A DNA stretch of 23,042 nt, taken from JAVBPP01 sp031549535 (GTDB lineage Bacteria; Bacillota; Clostridia; Oscillospirales; Acutalibacteraceae). Below, piece after piece: positions 16,445 through 23,042 of the stretch. Within the stretch, counting starts at the first letter, position 1; each line of letters starts with the position of its first letter. Made by a program: the position numbers and the translations under genes. The DNA is taken from the NCBI GenBank assembly GCA_031549535.1, contig JAVBPP010000041.1, forward strand, positions 1-23,042, in the 5' to 3' direction. The notes below the pieces were generated by a model, which searched no databases, was not told the DNA's origin, and saw only the letters and a list, made by a program, of their open reading frames with translations.

Positions 16445-16486
16445 AAAACTGCCGGCTGCGGAGGATACTCCCGGGTCGGCAGTTTT
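16445..16486 (+). terminator. intrinsic terminator between the FeoB-associated gene and the serpin gene
   Basis: AAAACTGCCG (16445-16454) pairs perfectly with CGGCAGTTTT (16477-16486), with further internal pairing of CGGAG and CTCC. The A/T-rich outer stem can terminate in either direction. Confidence 0.8.
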
Positions 16487-16564
16487 GTATTGCAAAATAC
16501 ATGGATTTCTTTTGCAGCATTTTACCGGGTACGGGACTATTCCTAATAAGGGGGTTTTGAATAT

Positions 16565-17998
16565 ATGAAAAAACAGTTTTTTGCACTTTTTATCGTACTG
16601 ACTCTGTTATGCGGCTTTGTTGCCTGCACAGCCCAGCGAAAGACACCAAGCGATGCGGCTACAAGCGAAACTACGCCGCCCTCCAAAAGCCAAATGTCCT
16701 CCACTCCGTCCACTTCCGCCACCCAAACGCCTACAACACCGGTGCCATCAAGCACCACCGGTTCGACCAGCGCTGAATCGACCACAACGCGCCGGCCGTC
16801 TACCGCACTGCCCACAAGCATACTGCCGGTCACTCCTTCCGCTGACTTGATGCAGGGAATCAGCGCAAAAAAGCAAGCCGTCAGCAAACCGAATGAAGCC
16901 TTTTTAAACGCAGCGGCGGATTTTTCCGTCTCTCTGTTTCAACAAACCGCATCCGTAACGAAAAACAGCCTCACCTCGCCGCTTTCCGTCCTGTTTGCGC
17001 TGGGGATGGTTTCGAACGGTGCGCAGGGGCAGACACAACGCGACATGCTGCGTGTTCTGGCCGGGGGCGCGAGCCAGGATAGCTTGAATCAATCGCTCGG
17101 CTACCTGCGGCAAAATCTGCCGAACAGCGACGGCGCAAAACTGAAGCTCGCAAATGCAATCTGGTTCCGGGACGATGCACAGCGACTGCGCGTGAACCAA
17201 GAATTTTTACAGACAAATGCGAACTATTTCGGCGCGGCAGCCCGCAAAGCGCCGTTTGACAGCACAACGCTGGATGAAATCAACGGTTGGGTCAAGAAAG
17301 AAACCCACGGCATGGTTCCGTCAATTTTAAGCAAGATTTCTGACGATGCACTTCTCTATCTACTAAACGCGGTTGCTTTCGAGGCAAAATGGATGACGCC
17401 TTATTCCGATTATAACGTTGAGAAGGGCAGCTTCACCGCCGCTTCCGGCGCAAGACAGACTGTGGAATTTATGAGTTCCAAAGAATGGCGGTATCTGGAC
17501 GACGGAAAAGCCACGGGCTTTATAAAAGCTTATCAAAACGGTTACAGTTTTGCCGCGCTGCTTCCGAACAAAAACATTCTTATGCAGGACTACCTCTCCT
17601 CGCTGCGTGGCGAAAACTTGCGCAAAGTCTTACAAAACACACAGAGTGCTAATGTCATCTGCTCCCTGCCCAAATTCTCTTTCAGCGACAGTCAGAAGCT
17701 AAATGAAGCGCTCATAGGCCTTGGAATGAAAAGCGCTTTCACGCCGACAGGAGAGTTTACACGCATGGGGAGCGCAACAAACGGACCGCTATTTATAGAG
17801 CAGGTTCTGCATAAGACGTTTATCCAAGTAAATGAACGGGGCACAACAGCCGGAGCGGTAACCGGCATCGCAGTTCCCGGGAGTATGCCGCCGCAGCTTA
17901 TAAAAACTGTTCAGCTTAACCGTCCTTTTGTTTTTGCCATTGTAGAAGATCAAAGCTTGTTGCCTATTTTTATCGGAGTCGTCAACTCCATCGCATAA
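16565..17998 (+). CDS. lipoprotein serpin (serine protease inhibitor)
   Basis: A 477-residue surface lipoprotein. Residues 1-20 are a lipoprotein signal peptide with Cys21 after GFVA. Residues about 22-95 are a Ser/Thr/Pro spacer (TPTTPVPSSTTGS and similar) that would hold the inhibitor away from the membrane. The serpin domain fills about 100-477: NSLTSPLSVLFALGMVSNGA, LLNAVAFEAKW, and the C-terminal RPFVFAIVED with PIFIGVV. The hinge NERGTTAGAVTGIAVP (423-438) keeps Glu and small residues at P17-P8, as expected of inhibitory serpins. Counting from the hinge Gly426 as P15 puts P1-P1' near Ser440-Met441, which would suit an elastase-like or other protease that prefers small residues; the count is approximate. 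A GGGGG ribosome site precedes the ATG. A truncated lipoprotein start follows 16 nt downstream. Confidence 0.92.
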   Translation: MKKQFFALFIVLTLLCGFVACTAQRKTPSDAATSETTPPSKSQMSSTPSTSATQTPTTPVPSSTTGSTSAESTTTRRPSTALPTSILPVTPSADLMQGISAKKQAVSKPNEAFLNAAADFSVSLFQQTASVTKNSLTSPLSVLFALGMVSNGAQGQTQRDMLRVLAGGASQDSLNQSLGYLRQNLPNSDGAKLKLANAIWFRDDAQRLRVNQEFLQTNANYFGAAARKAPFDSTTLDEINGWVKKETHGMVPSILSKISDDALLYLLNAVAFEAKWMTPYSDYNVEKGSFTAASGARQTVEFMSSKEWRYLDDGKATGFIKAYQNGYSFAALLPNKNILMQDYLSSLRGENLRKVLQNTQSANVICSLPKFSFSDSQKLNEALIGLGMKSAFTPTGEFTRMGSATNGPLFIEQVLHKTFIQVNERGTTAGAVTGIAVPGSMPPQLIKTVQLNRPFVFAIVEDQSLLPIFIGVVNSIA

Positions 17999-18014
17999 GC
18001 GTTTGTGAAAGGAT

Positions 18015-18116
18015 ATGCGGAAAATAAAAAAACAATTGTTTGCGCTTTTTACGGCGTTTACCCTGCTATGCAGCTTAGCCGCCTGCAATAGCTGTACAAC
18101 CGGGCTCTTGAAGTAA
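18015..18116 (+). pseudogene. severed lipoprotein signal peptide, probably a second serpin-like gene
   Basis: With an AAAGGA site 4 nt upstream, ATG 18015 opens a 33-codon frame: MRKIKKQLFALFTAFTLLCS then LAACNSCTTGLLK and TAA. The first 24 residues are a complete lipoprotein signal with lipobox LAAC and closely resemble the serpin's own signal (FFALFIVLTLLCGFVAC). Only nine residues follow the Cys, and the DNA turns AT-rich at this point. The best reading is a tandem paralogue whose body was removed when the island was acquired. A genuine tiny lipoprotein is possible but less likely. Confidence 0.7.
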
Positions 18117-18129
18117 CAAACTTCAAGAG
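18105..18129. repeat. 9-bp inverted repeat at the island boundary
   Basis: CTCTTGAAG (18105-18113), 7-nt spacer, CTTCAAGAG (18121-18129). It spans the stop of the severed lipoprotein frame and the composition change. No T-run follows, so it is not a good intrinsic terminator. Confidence 0.6.
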
Positions 18130-18195
18130 TAAAATGTGTATTATGTTTTAGATCTATAGATTTTTATAAGTTTATGCTAGTATTACTATTTTTAT

Positions 18196-18235
18196 AACAA
18201 AACTACCACTGACTAAAGTCAGTGGTAGTTTTGTT
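18196..18235. terminator. 18-bp perfect hairpin between convergent genes
   Basis: AACAAAACTACCACTGAC (18196-18213) pairs with its complement at 18218-18235 around a TAAA loop. On the plus strand it ends in TTTTGTTGTT, giving a usable intrinsic terminator; on the minus strand it is followed by TATAAAAATA. It lies 73 nt after the FKBP-like stop. The other 190 bases between 18117 and 18308 hold nothing else recognisable. Confidence 0.7.
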
Positions 18236-18308
18236 GTTAAAATGCTTATTATCGATGATGTCAATGTTTTAATTGTAACTATATTAGCATTTTATTTAAC
18301 GTTGATAC

Positions 18309-18695
18309 TTACTTGATTTCAAATAAATGAATATCAAAACAAAGGTGTTGATTACTGGGAATAATATAGTATTTATTTTCAAAATCAAAGACACCAACTT
18401 CCTCAAAAGCTTCATTGTATGGAATAAAAAAGCGTCGAGAGCCACCTCTTCTCATTCCAATAATGTTTTCCTCGATATATGAATGAATCTGCCCATTTCC
18501 AATCCGAATTTCAACATCAGTTTCTTGTATCAGATTTTTTGAAAGAGCTGAACAATCAATGCATTTTTGACAAAATTGATTTTGATAATTACTTTCATGG
18601 CAGAAAAACAATTTTACCTTAATACACGCGATATTACCTTTTTGAAGACTACCATAATTACCTTTTTTTAAATCACCCCAAAAAGCATATCTCAT
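18309..18695 (-). CDS. FKBP-like domain protein with a CxxCxxC insert
   Basis: A 128-residue soluble protein whose second half follows the FKBP fold pattern: IRIGNGQIHSYIEENIIGM (about 63-81), GGSRRFFIPYNEAF (84-97), and the closing IIPSNQHLCFDIHLFEIK (111-128), equivalent to the IPxNxxLxFxVELLxI ending of FKBP-type prolyl isomerases. The first half (GNIACIKVKLFFC) matches the opening strand. Between them FCQKCIDC (41-48) places three Cys two residues apart, suggesting a metal site absent from ordinary FKBPs. Several aromatic residues of the canonical pocket are not evident, so catalysis is doubtful and peptide binding is possible. The ATG lies 2 nt after the FGE-domain stop with GGAGG inside that gene, so translation is coupled. 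The frame is intact, unlike its partners upstream. Confidence 0.75.
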   Translation of the reverse strand: MRYAFWGDLKKGNYGSLQKGNIACIKVKLFFCHESNYQNQFCQKCIDCSALSKNLIQETDVEIRIGNGQIHSYIEENIIGMRRGGSRRFFIPYNEAFEEVGVFDFENKYYIIPSNQHLCFDIHLFEIK

Positions 18696-18696
18696 A

Positions 18697-19564
18697 TTAT
18701 TCCTCCATTATCACTCTAAACCCTTGGCGATCATATATTCGCGCTCCCACAAAATCCCTTCCTCGAAAGCTGTTGCGCAATAAAAATGGCATATGCTTAA
18801 ATGATCCACCTTTAACAACCATTTTAGAATTCATTGTTAAGCAATTAATAATTTCACACTATTCTTTTTATAATCAATTAAATTTTCTTCTTCTTTCATT
18901 ATAGACAATGTCCATTCCCATATGTTTCCTGTCATATCACAAGGCAAATTTGATCCAATATCATTCATTCCTACAGGAGCTGCCATTTTAAGATTTAGTT
19001 CTTTGCTAACACACTTATTCTTATCAAACTCATTTCCAAAAGAAAAGTTTAAATATTTATTTTTAGAGGCATATTCCCATTCTGTCTCATATGGTAATCT
19101 TATCATTTTTCCAGTGAGCATACTTAGCCATTTGCAGAATGCAATAGCTTCAAACCATGATACTCCAACAACTGGTAAGTTAGAAGAATCTGATGGTAAA
19201 TCCAACTCCTTATTATTTTTTAACCATTCCAAACTTACGTCTGACCAATCCCACCATCGTTTATCTTGGTAACCACCACTACTTATAAATGTTTTGTACT
19301 GTAAATTCGTTACGGGATATTTACTCATTTGAAAACTATTGACATGAAACTCAACAGAGGGCATCTCTCTTGAAAGATCAACATCTCCGTATTCCAAACC
19401 AATTTTTTTTGCATCTTCTGTTGTTGTCCCAAAAATAAAATTTCCACCTTTTATGTGGCACCAATTAATTTCAGGAATACCTGAAAGGTTTACACCAACA
19501 CCATACCTATCATCACCCAAATCGCCAAACCAATTACGCCGCTCATGTCGCTCCTCAGCGTTGC
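18697..19564 (-). pseudogene. FGE-sulfatase/SUMF1-like domain module, frameshifted
   Basis: The frame reads GDDRYGVGVNLSGIPEINW then IKGGNFIFG, the usual link from an NTPase repeat region into an FGE-sulfatase domain. It continues through LPVVGVSWFEAIAFCKWLS, IRLPYETEWEYAS and DMTGNIWEWT. It stops at TAA 18839-18837, but the missing C-terminus (MVVKGGSF, FRGRDFVGARIYDRQGFRVI, stop 18699-18697) is intact in another frame, so one indel near 18840-18870 splits the domain. The two catalytic Cys of true formylglycine-generating enzymes are not seen; such domains in NTPase systems are thought to be ligand- or peptide-binding. The frame has no upstream stop until 19565-19567. A TTG at 19520 could start a separate protein, but the sequence looks like the tail of the NTPase polypeptide. 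Confidence 0.8.
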
Positions 19565-19658
19565 ACTATCCTGCGTAATGGTAAAGCCCTTTTACTATAG
19601 CTGATATCCTTTGATTTTGGAAGAGCAAAAACCCATGTTGTCCTTGACACGGGGTACA
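19565..19658. mobile_element. scar with an IS-end-like terminal sequence
   Basis: TGTACCCCGTGTCAAGGACA (minus strand, 19658-19639) has the TG start and overall look of IS3-family terminal repeats. It begins 2 nt after the stop of the NTPase frame. The following about 70 bases are richer in G and C than the flanks and carry no gene. No second end is found, so this would be a one-ended remnant left by a deletion that separated the NTPase and FGE modules. The identification is from remembered end patterns only. Confidence 0.4.
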
Positions 19659-19660
19659 CT

Positions 19661-21929
19661 TTATTTTGCTGTATTCATAAAATCAAATATATTTTTCGTT
19701 TCAAGTAATTTATAATCTCTCTTTGAAATAATACGACTAGCGTACCATATATACCATTCTTTTTGTTGCCCTAGATTAGTAACCCCTGTCAACAATATCC
19801 ATAATACGTCATTTCTATTTTTATCAAACAATGTATCTATTACCATTATTAAAGTATGTTGAAGTTCCCTAGGAGATTTTGATAAACTTAGAAATAAGGT
19901 TTCATGGAAGTTTTCTTGATCGATTAAAAAACTTGCAGCTAAATATTCATGAAAATTTCTATACGTAAATTCATATGAATCCTCATCAGTGCTAGAAGGG
20001 ACGATTATACCAATATTATCCTATAAACATTTTATAACTTCAATGTTTTTTTCTTGTGATATAAACTTACTTATTATTCCATTTATTATAAGCGAGCTAA
20101 ATATAAGTGGATTTGAGTTGTTTTTATATTTACCAAATAATGTTTCATAAGCTAAATTTTTTAAACATATAAATAAATCATTTATCTCATAACTGCTACC
20201 ACTCTTATCAATTAATAATATTTTCTCTCTCCATCTTTCTATTAAAATTTTAATGCTCTCCTCTAATATTGAACTTTTATAACTGGGCAATTTCTTTTTT
20301 CTAAAAAATATTATTATAATTAATGATAGAAATAATGGATTGCCAATTATATCATCTTCTAAGTTGTTTATCTCTATAGCTTTTTGTAGATTAATAATGT
20401 CATCTTCCAAATTTTTACTACCAAGAGCGGATAATAATTTATATATTAGGATGTTTTTTGAATATTTGTCTAAATTTAACAAGTTAAATTCTAAAAAACT
20501 CTCTAAAGACCAAGTTTCATAACCATTTCTTCTACTAGTTAAAACAATTTTTGCATTTTTATTAATTTCTTTAATTACCTCAATTAAATTTTTTATATCA
20601 TTCGCAGAGTAATCGTTATTTAATATTTCATCTATTCCATCCATTAGAAATATTATCAATCTATTTTTAAGTAAAAACTTAAATGTATCAAGATTTTTTC
20701 TTTCTAAATTTATACATTTTGCAAGATATTCAAAAATAACAACTTCAGATATTGAATGTAAATTATTGTTTAAGCTTAGATCTCTATAAAACTCTTTCAA
20801 ATCAATGTAGACTGGAATATATTTTGTTTTAAAAAATAATTCTGATATTGAATCTTTTTCAAAGACATTTCTACTTGCGAAATATTGATCTATTAATTTT
20901 ATGGTTAAATATTTTAATAAGGTGCTTTTTCCAGAACCCGGCCCTCCAATAGCAATACAGAATTGGCTTGTTGATATAATGTCAATCGCCCTAAGAACTT
21001 CAAATTCTTTATAAATACCATCTTTCCATGCTGGTTTAAAAATTAAAGGCTTATCCTCAATTTTTTTATACCTCCAATCATTATAAGAATATAAATTGTT
21101 TTGGAGATAATTAATAATTAAAGAATAAAATATATATTTTGTTTTTTTAGGAGATATAGAATCATATAAATCAACAATTTGTCTATTTTTTACTTTTATA
21201 TCCAACTTTACATCTGTTGGGATAGAAATAAAAATGTCACGTATATCCTGGTGTGAGTTAGAACTTGCTGACGGGTTTATATATAAATTTTTAACTTTTT
21301 CTGCTGTAGCATTAAAGTGTTTTTCCAAAACTTTCTGCTCAATATCAGAATTTGAATATTCAATCTTGTTCTCTTGAATTATGAGATTATACAATGGAGG
21401 AAATGCTTCTACTATTCTAGACATTGGCATTGCAAACACAACATCTCTATCCGTTCCTAGATTAAAGGTTGAACTTTCAATTTGAATGCCTATAACAGCA
21501 TTTGCTTCTAGAGAATATACCACTCCTCCACTGTAGCCATGTTGCCCAGCATTTTTTGAATCAATCTTGAAGTAATAAATATTTTTTTCTGCTACTGAGC
21601 GACTTTCAATTATGCCCTGAGCTGAAGAAAAAATATTAAAATTAGTTCCATAACCGCTAATTTTTACTTTTCCATAAGGAAATTGTATTAAACTTATTGG
21701 AAGAATTGATAAAACAAGATTATCTTGAATTTTTAAAACTGCAAAATCAATTAGGTTTTCATCGTCTCGTTTAGCATATAAAAGTACTGCATGTTCATAT
21801 GAACCCCCTAAAGGTTTCCACATAATTGTAAAGGTATTATTACTTGTCATTTCTCCAGTTTTTTCTAAAAACAAGTGACCAGCAGTAATTAATATGTCAT
21901 GCGAACATGCCCAAGCTGTCCCATATATA
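19661..21929 (-). pseudogene. trypsin-like protease / NACHT NTPase, 5' cut by IS630 and split by an amber codon
   Basis: The minus-strand frame starts at the IS junction: IYGTAWACSHDILITAGHLF holds the catalytic His (codon 21877-21875). Counting from the next codon as residue 1, DFAVLKI gives Asp43 and QHGYSGG gives Ser115, a complete trypsin-type triad with normal spacing. After a linker (about 160-300) comes a NACHT NTPase: Walker A GGPGSGKST at 309-317, Walker B FLMDGIDE at 408-415, and LTSRR at 444-448. At 20023-20021 a TAG interrupts the frame, yet 119 further in-frame codons follow, including FTYRNFHEYLAASFL, the conserved NACHT winged-helix motif, ending at TAA 19663-19661. The gene is strongly AT-rich. 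It resembles STAND/NACHT conflict proteins that sense invaders and trigger an effector, here presumably the protease. As it stands it should be inactive unless the stop is read through. Confidence 0.88.
20021..20023 (-). other. in-frame amber codon inside the NACHT module
   Basis: TAG separates VIKCL from DNIGIIVP in an otherwise continuous frame. The downstream part keeps the conserved EYLAA motif and AT-rich codon use, so the stop is a recent nonsense change rather than the natural end. Confidence 0.8.
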
Positions 21930-21953
21930 TTACTTCTGCACTAAAAGGTCGCA
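21930..21953 (+). repeat. IS630 terminal inverted repeat, transposase 3' end
   Basis: Starts TTACTTCTGCAC and continues TAAAAGGTCGCA. It matches the other end at about 18 of 24 positions and overlaps the transposase stop codon. The TA at 21928-21929 is the target duplication. Confidence 0.85.
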
Positions 21954-22984
21954 CGTATAAAGGTGAGATTTTTGTGATTGAAAAAACTCGAGACTTTTTC
22001 TTTGTTATGCTGCAATCGCCTCATAAAGGATTGAATTTTGTGCTTAATATCTTTTTTAGATTTCGGCAAATCTCCGGAATGTACATCCAGTTTCAGCGCA
22101 TGGTTGAGATACTCATCCGGATTGCTTTCGGGCGCATAGGGTGGCAGAAAAAACACTTCAATTTTATCCTTATTTTCCGCAAGCCACGCAGCAACGATTT
22201 TACCGTGATGAACCCGAAGATTGTCCAGAATCAGAAATACCTTTCGGTCGGATTCAGCAACCAAACGGCGCATGAAATCCAGCAACAGCCGCTGATTCAT
22301 CGTTTCCTCATACACCATAAACCGCGTATGCCCTTGGTTGGTAATGGCTGAAATCATATTGACACGTTCATGTTTGGTTTCGACCGGGAGCACTGGTGGA
22401 TGTCCCCTTTCGGCAAACCCTCGCTCGTAATTTTCCTGATTGCTGACGCCGGTCTCATCACCCCAGTAAATATCAGCATTTTCAGCCTTTGCACGTTTGG
22501 CAATCTCCGGATATTCCTCTCTCTTAAACTTGTCGATTCGGGCAATATCCTGGCCACAGGCGCGTTTTGTCGGTCGCTGACAGGTCAGGCCCCAGCGCCT
22601 CATGTAATTTGATAAACTCCGAATCGAGACCTTTTTTCGATAGGTATCCCAGATGTATTGGCTGATTTTTGAGAGTGTCCACAAAAATCCCGCCATTTTC
22701 AATTGATTCGGTGCTTTGCTGATAATTGTCTGCCGTATTTCACGTTCTTGGTCACTGCTCAAAAGAAAGTTTTTCCCTTTTTTTCGACCGCGCTTTTGAG
22801 GCTTAATTCCTGCCAACCCGTCCTTGAGAAAGTTTTGCCATATACGGCTTACCGCGCTCTGATTTACTCCTGTCAACTCCTCTATCTCCACGCGGCTTTT
22901 CCCAAGTTCTTTTAGATGCACTACCTGCTTTTTGATGGCATATTGTTCGCTGTCGTTCAGTTTTCTAAAATCTATTTTTTCCAT
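21941..22984 (-). CDS. IS630-family DDE transposase
   Basis: A 347-residue transposase. An N-terminal helix-turn-helix (residues about 10-55, with SRVEIEELTGVNQSAVSRIW) is followed by a basic linker KRGRKKGK. The DDE catalytic core shows Asp176 in IYWGDETGV, Asp254 in LILDNLRVHH and Glu291 in PESNPDEYLNHALK, with the D-to-E spacing of the IS630 family. The C-terminus ends inside the left inverted repeat, with the stop TAG at 21943-21941. The frame is full length with no internal stop, so the element could be active. A TATAAT-like box lies at 22996-22991 before the ATG. Confidence 0.93.
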   Translation of the reverse strand: MEKIDFRKLNDSEQYAIKKQVVHLKELGKSRVEIEELTGVNQSAVSRIWQNFLKDGLAGIKPQKRGRKKGKNFLLSSDQEREIRQTIISKAPNQLKMAGFLWTLSKISQYIWDTYRKKVSIRSLSNYMRRWGLTCQRPTKRACGQDIARIDKFKREEYPEIAKRAKAENADIYWGDETGVSNQENYERGFAERGHPPVLPVETKHERVNMISAITNQGHTRFMVYEETMNQRLLLDFMRRLVAESDRKVFLILDNLRVHHGKIVAAWLAENKDKIEVFFLPPYAPESNPDEYLNHALKLDVHSGDLPKSKKDIKHKIQSFMRRLQHNKEKVSSFFNHKNLTFIRATF

Positions 22985-23014
22985 GTATCCATTATACCAT
23001 TTTGTAATCTTAAA

Positions 23015-23038
23015 TGCTACCTTTTATTTCTAAAGTAA
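23015..23038 (-). repeat. IS630 terminal inverted repeat, transposase 5' end
   Basis: On the minus strand it starts TTACTTTAGAAA and continues TAAAAGGTAGCA. It is followed outward by TA (23039-23040) and then only two bases before the window ends. Confidence 0.85.
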
Positions 23039-23042
23039 TAGT

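Larger units (their letters stand above)
21930..23038 (-). mobile_element. IS630-family insertion sequence, apparently intact
   Basis: A 1,109-bp element bounded by imperfect 24-bp inverted repeats (21930-21953 and 23015-23038). Both start TTACTT and share the TAAAAGGT and GCA blocks, and each is flanked by a TA (21928-21929 and 23039-23040), the target duplication typical of IS630/Tc1-mariner transposition. It contains one transposase gene. Its richer G/C content contrasts with the host gene it interrupts. Confidence 0.88.

Noticed and set aside
18697..18835. Diversity-generating retroelement target at the end of the FGE/C-lectin-like domain
   Set aside because: The position fits, but there is no AAY-rich codon pattern, no second template-repeat copy and no reverse transcriptase in the window.
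20021..20023. Pyrrolysine codon, given the amber stop and a corrinoid methyltransferase operon in the same window
   Set aside because: Pyrrolysine is known in MttB/MtbB/MtmB-type enzymes, none of which is here. The corrinoid operon has no internal TAG, and a NACHT protein has no known use for it.
1..23042. CRISPR array, tRNA or rRNA gene, prophage structural genes or replication origin
   Set aside because: I saw no regularly spaced repeats, tRNA-like cloverleaf, rRNA segment, phage genes or DnaA-box cluster.

Overview
The window looks like chromosomal DNA of an anaerobic Bacillota species in class Clostridia, probably the Ruminococcaceae/Oscillospiraceae group. The signs are strong AGGAGG-type ribosome sites, frequent TTG starts, a FeoB-associated Cys-rich protein, a lipoprotein serpin, corrinoid methyltransferase proteins and clostridial-style sigma-A promoters with 17-bp spacers. 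Assignment below class is inference. Most of the window is GC-rich. About 18.1-21.9 kb is clearly AT-rich and looks acquired.

Layout. (1) 1-4667, minus strand: one operon with its own promoter, holding a large exported protein of unknown function, an O-antigen-ligase/Wzy-like membrane protein and a partial STAS/SEC14-like protein. (2) 4854-8965, minus strand: a GH110-like beta-helix protein whose ribosome site overlaps the end of a metallophosphoesterase gene; upstream of them, behind a terminator, is a diacylglycerol-kinase-family lipid kinase. (3) 9131-13559, plus strand: a small unknown protein, then a corrinoid protein and three UroD/MtaA-type proteins, ended by a strong terminator. This looks like a corrinoid methyl-transfer module of unknown substrate. 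(4) 13571-13673: a 103-bp near-perfect hairpin, MITE-like. (5) 13680-15939, minus strand: mannose-6-phosphate isomerase and an Eis-like GNAT acetyltransferase. (6) 16109-18116, plus strand: an orphan FeoB-associated protein behind a DtxR/IdeR-like operator, a lipoprotein serpin, and the severed signal peptide of a second lipoprotein. (7) 18117-23042: the AT-rich island.

The island is the most interesting part. Read on the minus strand, it encodes a trypsin-like serine protease fused to a NACHT NTPase, then a formylglycine-generating-enzyme/SUMF1-like domain (probably once the same polypeptide), then a translationally coupled FKBP-like protein with a CxxCxxC insert. This architecture resembles bacterial NLR-like (STAND/NACHT) conflict or anti-phage systems. 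The copy here is decayed in four ways: an IS630-family element sits at a TA just before the catalytic-His region, an amber codon splits the NACHT module, an IS-end-like scar lies between the NTPase and FGE parts, and a frameshift cuts off the end of the FGE domain. Removing the IS630 element and one TA copy restores an open frame across the junction, so the insertion is mechanistically clean and probably recent.
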